Source of the DNA: CAWGAJ01 sp963820545
GTDB lineage: Bacteria; Planctomycetota; Planctomycetia; Pirellulales; Thermoguttaceae
Direction of reading: 5' to 3'
Assembly (NCBI GenBank): GCA_963820545.1
Contig: CAWGAJ010000001.1
Span: 124,001 to 188,000 of the forward strand
Length of the DNA: 64,000 nucleotides
The notes below the pieces were generated by a model that made no database searches, had not been told where the DNA came from, and worked only from the letters and a program-made list of their open reading frames with translations. Each line of letters opens with the position of its first letter. Within the stretch, counting starts at the first letter, position 1. Shown one piece after another: positions 16,647-24,567 of this stretch. Both the position numbers and the translations under genes were made by a program.

Positions 16647-18025
16647 ATGTATAAAGATGGTTTTTTGATAAACGCCGGGAGTGCGGTTTGCTCACCATAC
16701 TTGGCCAAAGAACAAACTCCTCAAGAGCCTTGCATTAGACAAGCTGTGAGCCATATCGTCCCCAAGAGAACCGATCTTGTGTTCGTGAGGCAATTGGAAG
16801 TGCGATTGCATGAGATCGTCCGTCTAAAACAGGAAATCGAGACAGGGAAACAGAAACTCGAGCTCTCAGAGACACGGTTTGCGGAGATAACCAATTCTCG
16901 CGGATACCATTTACTGCAATGGCTCTACAGGGTGAGGTTATTCTTGTTGCCGCGCGGAAGTCGTCGAGAGCATCTATGCCGCGTAGGCCTGCGGGCGCTG
17001 ATGCGGCTTAAGCGTGCCGGCAGAGGCCATCGTCCAGATCTCGTTAGCAGATCATCCCTAGACACAAAAGAAGTGGTCGCAATGGCCGGTAGCTCGACGA
17101 GATCCACCATCCGGATTGATCCGACCGCAACCGACGCCGTGGAAACGCCGGTCTCTGAAGCCGAATCGCCGCTGGCAGCGTGCGGTCACTGTATTACGGA
17201 GGCTGATACCTTAGAAAAACATGAGCAGGGCTACTACTCACTGCTCGGATGGGCAAAAAAGGACGGTGAGGCCACAGATGAAAGATTGATCAAGCTGATC
17301 ATTTTGTCGGCGGTTCATCGTTCGGGTTCAACACTCTTACAGCGCATCTGCAACGGCGCAGGGGGACGCTGATCTGGGGAGAACATGGCGGGATTCTTAC
17401 GCATTTCGCCGATATCTACACAGGTGCGGCATATTTCTCCCTCGCGGCGAGCGATGAACGCGCAGAGTACTTTCGGCAGCAGGAAAATCCCAACCTGTGG
17501 ATCGCCAGTATGTCTCCGGACCTGGAATACATTCAGTGTGCAGTGGTCAATTCAGCCCGGACATTGTTGAACACCCTGTACGGTCAGTATCGACAATCGC
17601 ACGATATCATGGGCTTCAAAGAGGTCAGATATGGAGGCTGCGAATTGGAGTTGCTCCGCCGCTGCTACCCGGAGGCCGAGATCCTGCTGCTGGTGCGTCA
17701 TCCATACAAAACGTGGAACAGTACTCCCCGCGACTGGTACGTTTCGCTCGATGCCTGGGCCGCCAACTGGGAAGAAAGAACGCGAGCCTACATACAGGCA
17801 TCGATAAGCAATGCGCGTTGCCATCTGATCCGCCATGAAGACGTGGTCGCCCAGGAAGAGAAGGTTCTGAAAATACTCACGGATGTGGCCAAGGTTTCTC
17901 GGGAACAAATCAGCGATGTATTGGCGCACAAGATCGGTAGTTTTCACTACGGCATCGAAGAGTTTGAGCAGCAGGTGATCCGCGAACGTTGCCGCGAACC
18001 GATGCAAGCCTTAGGATACATTTAG
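16647..18025 (+). pseudogene. Sulfotransferase-family protein, frameshifted
   Basis: The first frame (ATG 16647 to 17372) has a coiled coil (FVRQLEVRLHEIVRLKQEIE), a glycosyltransferase-like linker (SRGYHLLQWLYRVRLFL) and ends just after SAVHRSGSTLLQRICNG, the 5'-phosphosulfate-binding loop. The second frame continues GTLIWGEHGGILTHFADIYT, GFKEVRYGGCELELLRRCYP and ILLLVRHPYKTWNST (the 3'-phosphate motif) and ends at 18025. Adding one G to the G5 run at 17361-17365 gives a continuous protein of about 459 residues. It would transfer sulfate from PAPS to a carbohydrate or lipid. Base composition resembles the neighbours. Dead or a sequence error. Confidence 0.8.
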
Positions 18026-18096
18026 TATCAAACAAAAGCAATTATCTCCGCCAGGTCGTCATCGAGACTTCCTGACTAGCGGGAAATTGCGGAAAG

Positions 18097-18151
18097 TACC
18101 GGAGGAGGGATTTGAACCCTCACAGCCCGAAGGCCACTGGATTTTGAGTCC
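18097..18151 (-). other. tRNA-Leu(CAA) 3'-half fragment, probable integration (att) site
   Basis: Read on the minus strand, the sequence has anticodon loop CTCAAAA with its 3' stem TCC, a leucine-type variable arm (tggcc-ttcg-ggctg), a T arm GAGGG-TTCAAAT-CCCTC, and acceptor 3' strand CTCCGGT plus discriminator A. The D arm and 5' acceptor strand are missing: upstream is unrelated sequence. Elements that integrate into tRNA genes leave such a 3' copy at the far end. The polarity places the inserted DNA to the right of 18151 and original chromosome to the left. No intact copy was seen in the window. Confidence 0.7.
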
Positions 18152-18412
18152 ATAATGAACATGCTTACAGTAGTCCGAAAATAGTCTAACGCTATATGTT
18201 GTGTAATATACACCATTCCGTCACCTTGCCGACAGGGTGCCGACGATAGTTTTATAGAGGTTTTTACAACACTTTTGACAACACTAGCCTTAACAGGCGT
18301 ACAGTGATAAACTTTTAACAGGCTTGCCGGGAAGGCCGGCTGTACATCGGCCAAGAGTCCGAGTAATTGAACCATTTACCAATGAAAAAAGCAGTTGTGA
18401 TGATTCAAAGTA
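18152..18412. other. Gene-free segment next to the tRNA fragment
   Basis: No convincing gene. It holds gtcaccttgccgacagggtgcc (a short inverted repeat) and near-direct repeats acaacacttttgacaacact around 18267. An integrase gene would be expected beside an attachment site, but no recognisable recombinase coding sequence is present here. Confidence 0.4.
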
Positions 18413-19333
18413 TTACGGGTCCGTAGGTTCCGTGTGTTCAACGCCGCTAGCCCGCTTGATCTCGTTCAATGGCTTTCCATCCTTGTTTTCCCACTCGATC
18501 CAACCATCGGCATTGCGACCAAGCACAATGGCGGCTGCACCGCTGGGTGACAAAAAGAGGTGATCCCGAGTAAACCGCAGATTGCCTTCTTCCTCAACAA
18601 GAATCCCGCTTTCACGCAGTTTCCTTTGCATTGGACCGACTGTTTCGATAGCAGAAGGTACAATGTCGAGGCGGGCAATGGAACCCTTCCTAACAACAAA
18701 GCCATCCTCTACGAAAGCTCCAGTCGCATCTGCATGCTTACCCCGGCAATAGAACACCTCGTTAGTTGACAGATCCGTTAAGGGGAGCGTTCCCCGCACC
18801 GGTGGAGGATCAATATTCTCTTCCGGCTCAAATACGGGATAACCAAGTATTGATACCAGGGTGCACAGGCTATTGAAAAAAACAGACATGCCCCCCTTCA
18901 TTGAATCGATAATGGATGGCTCGTCAGGGTCTCTGCCGCTATGCACAACGAAGCTATTGATTTCCTTGGCCTTCTGAATACAGCGCCATTCTAGCCATTG
19001 GATATCATCATGGGTCAACCCATCTTCGGTCTTCGAGATTACCACAATCGCGGTCTTCCAGAAGTCCTTTGTACGGTTGTGATTGGAGAGGCGCTCCCAG
19101 GCAGTATCAGTCTGTCCAATATACACGGCAGGTTCTGCAGTCTCTTCCGATTTACCAAACAGCAGGTAGACTGCTAACCGATTCCACTCAGAGTGTTGCT
19201 CGGCCTCGCTTAGCTTGTTCCGGGGGATAAGGATCGCTTGCACGTCATGATGGGGTATCGAAGCGATCCGAATCCAAGGCGGTTCCCCGGCTAGTAAAGT
19301 AACGTGGATTAGTGTCTGCTGTGAATTCGTCAT
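18413..19333 (-). CDS. GIY-YIG nuclease-domain protein with C-terminal DUF4357
   Basis: 306 residues. The N-terminal part shows PAVYIGQTDTAWERLSNHNR, a GIY-YIG-type core (VYIG), followed by the conserved WLEWRCIQKAKE helix. A DUF4357-like C-terminal domain reads GFVVRKGSIARLDIVPSAIE, then FTRDHLFLSPSGAAAIVLGR and GWIEWENKDGKPLNE. Proteins of this architecture are common accessory genes; the biological substrate is not established. GGAGAG lies 8 bp before the ATG. The gene begins 53 bp after a strong terminator that closes a structured leader/ncRNA candidate (19386-19672), so its expression may depend on readthrough. Confidence 0.8.
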   Translation of the reverse strand: MTNSQQTLIHVTLLAGEPPWIRIASIPHHDVQAILIPRNKLSEAEQHSEWNRLAVYLLFGKSEETAEPAVYIGQTDTAWERLSNHNRTKDFWKTAIVVISKTEDGLTHDDIQWLEWRCIQKAKEINSFVVHSGRDPDEPSIIDSMKGGMSVFFNSLCTLVSILGYPVFEPEENIDPPPVRGTLPLTDLSTNEVFYCRGKHADATGAFVEDGFVVRKGSIARLDIVPSAIETVGPMQRKLRESGILVEEEGNLRFTRDHLFLSPSGAAAIVLGRNADGWIEWENKDGKPLNEIKRASGVEHTEPTDP

Positions 19334-19385
19334 CTTCTACTCTCCAATGAGAAGTCTGTTAGGTCACTTTATACTAATGCTCAAC

Positions 19386-19418
19386 AAAAAAAGGAGCGCC
19401 GGGAACCAAGGCCGCTCC
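19386..19418 (-). terminator. Rho-independent terminator of the structured RNA
   Basis: On the minus strand GGAGCG (19418-19413) pairs with CGCTCC (19398-19393), with CCTTGG/CCGG pairing possible in the loop, and is followed by seven T's at 19392-19386. It sits 53 bp upstream of the GIY-YIG start codon. Confidence 0.8.
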
Positions 19419-19583
19419 AGGAACCCCGACCAAGGGGCGATTAGAACAGCACCCAGCCCGACGCTCCCATGCGGGAGCGTAGAACCAAGTAGCTGCTTCT
19501 AATCTTCATGAGCCTCCGTGGCTCAGGTTGGTCGTTTTCCTGGAAGCAGTAACTTGACGCCTACGCGTCACTTCAAGTTGTTC

Positions 19584-19616
19584 TCATAGCCGTGGCTCAT
19601 GCACGGCCGTTGGCAT
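19584..19616 (-). CDS. Possible 10-residue leader peptide
   Basis: ATG at 19616 with a perfect GGAGGA 6 bp upstream encodes MPTAVHEPRL and stops at TGA 19584-19586. It overlaps the second helix (CCGTG/CACGG) of the structured RNA, as leader peptides in attenuators do. The codons show no obvious amino-acid bias. It may be fortuitous. Confidence 0.35.
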   Translation of the reverse strand: MPTAVHEPRL

Positions 19617-19839
19617 TTTTGCTCCTCCAACTCGGTTTTCATATCCGACCGGCACGCTGCCGGTCACCATCTCCCCCTAATTTACCAAAAGTCGGCTTAA
19701 AAAACAATTCCGGCATATCAGCGGAGAAAGGCAAACAGGAGTTCAAAGAAGAGGAAATAGAAGTAGGGGGAGTTAGCGTTTTTTTTCGTACAGTGCGCGT
19801 AGTGAACAGGCATTTTCTTGTTGTCCTACAAAGGTTAGG

Positions 19840-19980
19840 CCAAACGTTACGCCACGTTGCCCCACGTTGGGCAATGGGCGAAGGGTTGGGCAAAGTTAGT
19901 CGCACACCAAAGTGACCGCAACACAGGGCAACGTGGGCAACAACGGTGCCTGCACCGGGTGCCCCCCAGGGGGTCTTTTC
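19840..19980. repeat. GCAACGT/ACGTTGC repeat cluster, iteron-like
   Basis: Short direct and inverted repeats of gttgccc, caacgtggg and acgttgggca occur between about 19855 and 19945, followed by ggtgcctgcacc and ccccccaggggg hairpins to 19980. The segment has no convincing gene; overlapping short frames on both strands have no recognisable content. It may be a replication or transfer control region of the integrated element. 19981-20217 also shows nothing recognisable. Confidence 0.4.
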
Positions 19981-20217
19981 GGAATTCCGCATGCATTCAA
20001 CTGGACATCCTTTCGGTAACTAGGTAATTGTGGGCTTGGCTGCAATGAAAAAGGGCTGATCCATTTACCTCCACTGCGACGAGTAGATGAGGTTCTGATT
20101 GACAAGATGGCATTTTCAGACTTTTTCTGCCCGAAGAGAATACGAATGAGACTCCTGTGGACATGTTGCGGAATTCGAACAATTTTCGGAATAAAAAACT
20201 AGGTTCTACCGTTCCCC

Positions 20218-20643
20218 TTAATCGGGTAAGGATGTGGGCAGTGTTTCTACAAATGCTTGGATTTCGTCTCGCACGCGCCGGTATATGGTAAATCGATCTT
20301 CGTCTGTTTTAACATCCATTGCCAGCCGCGGAGGATCGTCGAAACCAACATGTATGACTTTCGTCCGGCCGGGGAATACCGGGCAAGACTCTTGCGCATC
20401 TCCACAGACTGTCACTACATAATCGAAATTAATTTCAGACAATTCCGTGACAGTCTTAGAGCGTTGCTTGGAGATATCAATGCCGGCCTCCGCCATGACT
20501 TTGACAGCCAGTGGATTCAGGCCATGTGCCTTTATGCCAGCGGAATATGGCTCGATTATGTCGCCTTTAAGATAGTGCGCCCATCCTTCAGCCATTTGGC
20601 TGCGGCAGGAGTTACCAGAACAAAGAAATAGAATCTTTAACAC
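20218..20643 (-). CDS. arsC: Arsenate reductase (thioredoxin-coupled, LMW phosphatase fold)
   Basis: 141 residues. The P-loop FLCSGNSCRSQMAEGW holds the nucleophilic Cys and Arg; VVTVCGDAQESCPVFPG holds the second and third redox cysteines of the pI258-type ArsC, and HVGFDDPP carries the general-acid Asp of the DPP motif. It reduces arsenate to arsenite, or acts as a low-molecular-weight phosphotyrosine phosphatase. The presence of all three cysteines favours arsenate reductase. It lies just downstream of a short gene preceded by a three-unit Pho-box-like repeat, which makes sense because arsenate enters by phosphate transporters. Confidence 0.85.
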   Translation of the reverse strand: MLKILFLCSGNSCRSQMAEGWAHYLKGDIIEPYSAGIKAHGLNPLAVKVMAEAGIDISKQRSKTVTELSEINFDYVVTVCGDAQESCPVFPGRTKVIHVGFDDPPRLAMDVKTDEDRFTIYRRVRDEIQAFVETLPTSLPD

Positions 20644-20692
20644 TTCTGCGGATGATCTTCAAAGTTGCCTCTGCCGACTATTCGTATTTACA

Positions 20693-20935
20693 TTATACGT
20701 AAAGCGGTTCAGGATTGTCATCTTGTGGAGGGCAAAAATCAGGGTCTATGAGTCCTTCGATCCAGCGCGGCGAGACCCACATGGATAATTCGCGATAAGG
20801 ATGTTCCGTGGCGACTTCAATGGAAGATTCTTTGATAGACAATACACGGCATGGAATTGAATCTTTACTGCGCTGCCATGATCCGATGAAAGGGGCAACA
20901 TTAACTAGCACCCGGTTTCCTTTTTGAATATTCAT
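20693..20935 (-). CDS. Small uncharacterised protein upstream of arsC
   Basis: 80 residues, starting MNIQKGNRVLVNVAPFIGSW with AAGGA 7 bp before the ATG. The pattern (basic N-terminus, RVLSIKESSIEVATEHPYRE, WVSPRWIEGLI) suggests a small beta-barrel of the SH3/KOW kind; no family is recognised. It precedes arsC by 50 bp on the same strand, so the two are probably cotranscribed from the region with the 11-bp phased TGTTAG repeats at 21145-21172. Confidence 0.6.
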   Translation of the reverse strand: MNIQKGNRVLVNVAPFIGSWQRSKDSIPCRVLSIKESSIEVATEHPYRELSMWVSPRWIEGLIDPDFCPPQDDNPEPLYV

Positions 20936-21144
20936 GTTTGTTCCTTTGGATTATGGTTAACAGACATAATCATTCGTCAGCTAGTAACACTAGCAACCTA
21001 ATAATTCTAAACAGGCATGTCAATTATCCCCTATAAATCGTGGGGCAAAATAAATTTTCAAGTATCAATAAAAACTGAAGATTCGGCAGAATGGATAAAC
21101 GAGAGCGTTTGAGAAAATGTTTACACCTGCTTGCAGACACACAT

Positions 21145-21172
21145 TGTTATAGTAATGTTAGGAGAGTGTTAG
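21145..21172 (-). promoter_or_regulatory. Pho-box-like triple repeat upstream of the small gene/arsC
   Basis: TGTTAT (21145), TGTTAG (21156) and TGTTAG (21167) start exactly 11 bp apart, matching the operator geometry before pstS. On the transcribed strand they read CTAACA-N5-CTAACA-N5-ATAACA. The nearest gene in that direction starts at 20935. The rest of 20936-21325 holds nothing recognisable apart from a palindrome aataaatatttatt near 21208. Confidence 0.65.
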
Positions 21173-21325
21173 TGCTTAAAACAATTTGCGGAAAACCGGT
21201 CTATTAGAAGACATCAATAAATATTTATTGAAATGTCGGGAATTATCGCCGCCGGCTGTTTGAAAACGATGAGACCCGGAATAGATACTCGTTAAATCAG
21301 TAAATCCTGATTTTTAGCGATTGTA

Positions 21326-21889
21326 TTAGTGGTCACATACTTGCGGATATTGAGTCGGCGTGCGGACAGATACAAGGCGTCGCCGAGGATCTTGGGTGTG
21401 TCCGAAAAATGCAAGCGTTACACTGCTGCCTTCCCAGGGTTTGCTTAAACATGACCACAGGCGCGAGCCCCTGCCAAATGGTTCGAGATACAAAGGCTCT
21501 TTAAAGCTGCTGTGTGTGCGCCATGTTCCAATATCTGGTGACTTGATGCTTGAGAGCATGTCGGATATCGTAGCACTGGCTCCGGCAATTTCGACAAAGT
21601 GAATTCGCAATTTCCAGAGATTAAGATTTTTGGTTTCATTTTCGATGAAGGCTGCAACTACAGGGCTGTTTTCGCGAATGCCTTTGAGCAGTTGAAATTC
21701 AAGGTCGCCGAAACCAAAGTTGTGTTGGTACCGGTATTCAGGAAACTCGGAATGAAGAATCTCATACATCCGTTTTATCGCCATCCTTGCCAGGCCACTA
21801 TTCAAGTTTTGCCGAATGACATCGACCAGATCGCTGATCGGCATTCTGTCTATTGCCGGCTCGACAGATTGCTGCGCGTTGAAAATCAT
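21326..21889 (-). CDS. Uncharacterised protein downstream of phoR
   Basis: 187 residues. An N-terminal helical region (DLVDVIRQNLNSGLARMAIK, RMYEILHSEFPEYRY) leads to FGFGDLEFQLLKGIRENSPV and a C-terminal part with no recognised motif. No signal peptide. GGAG lies 8 bp before the ATG. It follows phoR by about 90 bp on the same strand and may be the last gene of the pst-pho operon. Function unknown. Confidence 0.6.
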   Translation of the reverse strand: MIFNAQQSVEPAIDRMPISDLVDVIRQNLNSGLARMAIKRMYEILHSEFPEYRYQHNFGFGDLEFQLLKGIRENSPVVAAFIENETKNLNLWKLRIHFVEIAGASATISDMLSSIKSPDIGTWRTHSSFKEPLYLEPFGRGSRLWSCLSKPWEGSSVTLAFFGHTQDPRRRLVSVRTPTQYPQVCDH

Positions 21890-21977
21890 TGCTGAATCTC
21901 CAACGAATAAAATTCTTGCTGCATATTCTTTCCAAAGAATCCTACGCCGGAATTGTTAGCGTTAGGTGAGGAAAAGG

Positions 21978-23780
21978 TTATTTCTCGATCAGTTCCGAAG
22001 AGCCGAGCGGCAAATAGATGAAGAAAGTGCTTCCCTCGCCAACGGTGCTTTCTACGCTTGCCCGTCCCCCATGCGCCTGGGCAATATGCTTGACGATAGC
22101 CAATCCCAGCCCGGTACCGCCGAGTTTTCGACTACGCGCTTTATCCACTCGATAAAAACGCTCGAAAATCCTCGGCAAGTGTTCCCTGCCGATCCCGCAT
22201 CCATGGTCGCGCACTTGGATTACGACTCCTTCGTCGGTATTGTTCGCACTGAGGTGAATTGTCTGTCCGGGCGGGCTGTATTTGACAGCGTTGTCGAGAA
22301 GATTGATAATGGCTTGTTCCAGCAAAGGCGGGTTGATCGGCGCTTGGAGCGTCTCGTCGCAATTCAACTCTATCGGTATGTTTTTGTCCGAAGCCTTCAT
22401 TTGGCAGACTTCGATTGCGGTATATAAAACATTCTTGATCGAACCCGGGGCAAGAACGATTTCCGCTTTTTCAGTTTCTTGTTCGATGCGCGATAACGTC
22501 AACAGATCCTCGATAATGGCATTCAGCCGGTCGGTTTGCGTCGCCACGATTTGCAGGAATCGCTGTAATTCGTCGGGATTGTTCATCGCACCATCCAACA
22601 GTGTTTCGACAAACCCTTTGATCGAAGTCACCGGCGTTCGAAGCTCGTGGGAAACGTTGGCGACAAAATCGCGGCGGACTTTTTCCAGTTTTTTCAGCCG
22701 GGTTACTTCATGCAATACCACAACCGCGCCCGCCTCTTTATCCTTGGCATCGCGCAAAATGGCGCCGTGGGCATGGAGATAACGCTCGCCGCCGCCGTTG
22801 TCGTGCAGTAGGATTTCATCTTCCTGGGGCTTTTGCGTGGCGAGCACATTGGTGACAAGTTGCTGGAGATTGAGATTCCGCACGACTTCTTGCAGCATCC
22901 GCCCCTGGGCCCGTGCTGGATCGACGCCGATAAATCGAGCGGCAGTCTGGTTCAGGCGGATCAGCCGTTCTTGAGTATCGACGGCCAGTACGCCCTCGAT
23001 CATACTCGAAAGGATGGCCTCGCGTTCGTTACGCTGCTGAACGATGTCGCGTATTTTTTCGTCAAGTTCGGCGGCCATTTGGTTGAGGGTATCGGCAAGA
23101 TCGCTGATCTCTTGGGAACCTGTAAGCGGTAATTTGTGCGTCAGGTTGCCCCGCGCAAATCGCTTTGCTCCGATGCGGAGATGTTCCAAGGGTCGGGTGA
23201 TCCGGCGGGAGATCCATAAACTGATCGCCGCCATGAGAATGGCTACCATAAATCCGCCCATCGCAATGCGTAGCTGAATGGCGGCTACGGCTTGATCAAC
23301 CACACTCATTGAAATCGAAGTCCGCAACACGCCGATGATCTTACCGTCATGCTTTAGAGAAACGGCTACATACATTCTGGATTCTTTAAGCGTGTAACTA
23401 TAACGTTCTGATGAACCTGTGCGGCCAGCCAAGGCATTGATCACTTCGGGACGGTCGGCGTGATTGTCCATCTTTTGCGGCAATTCATCTGAATCGCCCA
23501 CCACCTTGCCATCAGGGAGAATCAGTGTGATCCGAGTGGATGATTTTTGACCAAGCCTTTTGCATAGCGCATCGATCTGTTGATAATCGGGTTTTGCCAT
23601 TTTCGATAGGAACAGGTCTTCGACCAAGAGTGCCCTGGCTTCCAAACCGGCTTTTGTCTGTTCTAAGTAGAATGTTCTCAGTGCCGAAGAAGCATACCAA
23701 GCAACCGCTGTCAGCGAGACCAGCATGATAAGCAGGTAGGCGGGATAAAGTTGCCAAAGCAGCCGTTTCTTGCGCATCAT
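21978..23780 (-). CDS. phoR: Phosphate-regulon sensor histidine kinase
   Basis: 600 residues from the ATG at 23780, which overlaps the phoB stop (TAATG). Order: membrane helix at about 7-30; periplasmic sensor about 31-165; second helix (IAMGGFMVAILMAAISLWIS); HAMP (RRITRPLEHLRIGAKRFARG); PAS (ILSSMIEGVLAVDTQERLIR); HisKA with FVANVSHELRTPVTSIKGFV; and HATPase with LLDNAVKYSP, GCGIGREHLPRIFERFYR and GGTGLGLAIVK. This is the full PhoR layout. It would autophosphorylate at the His of SHELRTP under low phosphate and pass the phosphate to the adjacent PhoB. Linked to pst genes upstream. Confidence 0.93.
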   Translation of the reverse strand: MMRKKRLLWQLYPAYLLIMLVSLTAVAWYASSALRTFYLEQTKAGLEARALLVEDLFLSKMAKPDYQQIDALCKRLGQKSSTRITLILPDGKVVGDSDELPQKMDNHADRPEVINALAGRTGSSERYSYTLKESRMYVAVSLKHDGKIIGVLRTSISMSVVDQAVAAIQLRIAMGGFMVAILMAAISLWISRRITRPLEHLRIGAKRFARGNLTHKLPLTGSQEISDLADTLNQMAAELDEKIRDIVQQRNEREAILSSMIEGVLAVDTQERLIRLNQTAARFIGVDPARAQGRMLQEVVRNLNLQQLVTNVLATQKPQEDEILLHDNGGGERYLHAHGAILRDAKDKEAGAVVVLHEVTRLKKLEKVRRDFVANVSHELRTPVTSIKGFVETLLDGAMNNPDELQRFLQIVATQTDRLNAIIEDLLTLSRIEQETEKAEIVLAPGSIKNVLYTAIEVCQMKASDKNIPIELNCDETLQAPINPPLLEQAIINLLDNAVKYSPPGQTIHLSANNTDEGVVIQVRDHGCGIGREHLPRIFERFYRVDKARSRKLGGTGLGLAIVKHIAQAHGGRASVESTVGEGSTFFIYLPLGSSELIEK

Positions 23781-24466
23781 TATTCCTTTAATCGGTATCC
23801 CACGCCGCGAATGGTCTCGATGTGGTTTCCAGCCGAGCCTAGCTTCTTGCGCAGTCCGACGATTTGCACGTCGATTGATCGGTCGGTGACAATATAATCG
23901 CCGCCGTGAACTAGGTTGGCGATCTGGTAGCGGGTAAAAACCCAACCGGGTCGCTGGGCCAAAACGTGAAGGACGCGGAACTCGGTGGCCGTCAGTTCCA
24001 CTGGCTGCTCGTCCACTAAAACCTCGTGCCGACCGGGATGGATCACCATGTTTTTGACTCGTAAGGTGGCGTTGTCATCAACAAGGATCGCCGTTTTCCT
24101 CCGCAATATAGCCCGGATTCGCGCAAGCAACACCCGGGGGCTAAAGGGCTTGGTGATATAATCGTCGGCTCCCAGTTCCAATCCCGCCACAACATCGGTC
24201 TCTTCGCCCTTGGCCGTAAGCATGACTATCGGAATGGATTGCGTGGCCATGTCACGCTTCAAATTGCGGCAGACCTCCAAACCGTCCATACCCGGCAGCA
24301 TGAGATCCAAGACGATCAAATCCGGCACTTCCGTGCGGATTTTTTTCAGCCCCTCCTCTGCGGAACCGGCCAAAATCGCCTGATACCCTTGCTTGACGAG
24401 ATTATAGCCGACAAGTTCTCGGATTTCTTCTTCGTCTTCAACGACCAGGATTTTTTCGCGTACCAT
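23780..24466 (-). CDS. phoB: Phosphate-regulon response regulator (OmpR/PhoB family)
   Basis: 228 residues from the ATG at 24466 (MVREKILVVEDEEEIRELVG); an in-frame ATG at 24517 would add 17 residues with no better ribosome site. The receiver domain has acidic pocket EDEEE, phospho-acceptor Asp in LIVLDLMLPGMDGLEVC, and switch residues in VMLTAKGEE and YITKPFSPRVLL. The winged-helix output domain has VELTATEFRVLHVLAQRPGW and TDRSIDVQIVGLRKKLG. It would bind the 11-bp phased CTAACA-type repeats found across this island. Cotranscribed with phoR by TAATG overlap. Confidence 0.93.
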   Translation of the reverse strand: MVREKILVVEDEEEIRELVGYNLVKQGYQAILAGSAEEGLKKIRTEVPDLIVLDLMLPGMDGLEVCRNLKRDMATQSIPIVMLTAKGEETDVVAGLELGADDYITKPFSPRVLLARIRAILRRKTAILVDDNATLRVKNMVIHPGRHEVLVDEQPVELTATEFRVLHVLAQRPGWVFTRYQIANLVHGGDYIVTDRSIDVQIVGLRKKLGSAGNHIETIRGVGYRLKE

Positions 24467-24516
24467 TTTTGATACCGCCAGTTCAAGTTTACGAGGTCCA
24501 ATATTTAATTCTAACA

Positions 24517-24535
24517 TGTTATGTGACGTTTATGT
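24517..24535 (-). promoter_or_regulatory. Pho-box-like repeat upstream of phoB
   Basis: TTATGT at 24519-24524 and 24530-24535 are an exact 11-bp direct repeat (ACATAA-N5-ACATAA on the transcribed strand), in the gap between pstB and phoB. It would allow PhoB to control its own gene. The hexamer differs from the main CTAACA form, so this is weaker. Confidence 0.4.
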
Positions 24536-24567
24536 AATATACCTGTATATAGTAAATTTAATCCTAA

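Larger units (their letters stand above)
19386..19672 (-). ncRNA. Candidate structured RNA (leader or stand-alone), about 285 nt
   Basis: A promoter-like pair TTGTTT (19707-19702) and TAAATT (19684-19679), 17-bp spacer, precedes a chain of helices ending in a terminator. In plus coordinates the helices are 19647-19654/19658-19665 (perfect 8 bp), 19590-19594/19602-19606, 19551-19556/19574-19579 with an inner 5-bp stem, 19510-19514/19520-19524, a long-range helix 19417-19431/19529-19542, nested 19439-19450/19492-19504, and a perfect 8-bp hairpin at 19461-19480. The nested last three form a long cruciform-like arm. GGAGGA at 19628-19623 followed by ATG at 19616 opens a 10-codon ORF ending at 19584. 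No known RNA family is recognised; strand is inferred from the terminator and promoter. Confidence 0.6.

Noticed and set aside
18097..18175. Complete tRNA-Leu gene
   Set aside because: Only the 3' half from the anticodon loop is present; the sequence upstream does not form a D arm or acceptor 5' strand.
19386..19672. Structured RNA as a T-box, tmRNA or integron attC site
   Set aside because: No T-box AGGGTGGTACC-like sequence, no tRNA-like CCA end, and no RYYYAAC/GTTRRRY core pair in the right arrangement.
19639..19992. 117-codon minus-strand frame across the repeat cluster
   Set aside because: Runs through hairpins and repeats, no ribosome site, low-complexity product.
21978..23945. Extended start of phoR at 23945
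   Set aside because: It would overlap phoB by 165 bp and add a basic segment without membrane or domain features; the TAATG overlap at 23780 is a better start.
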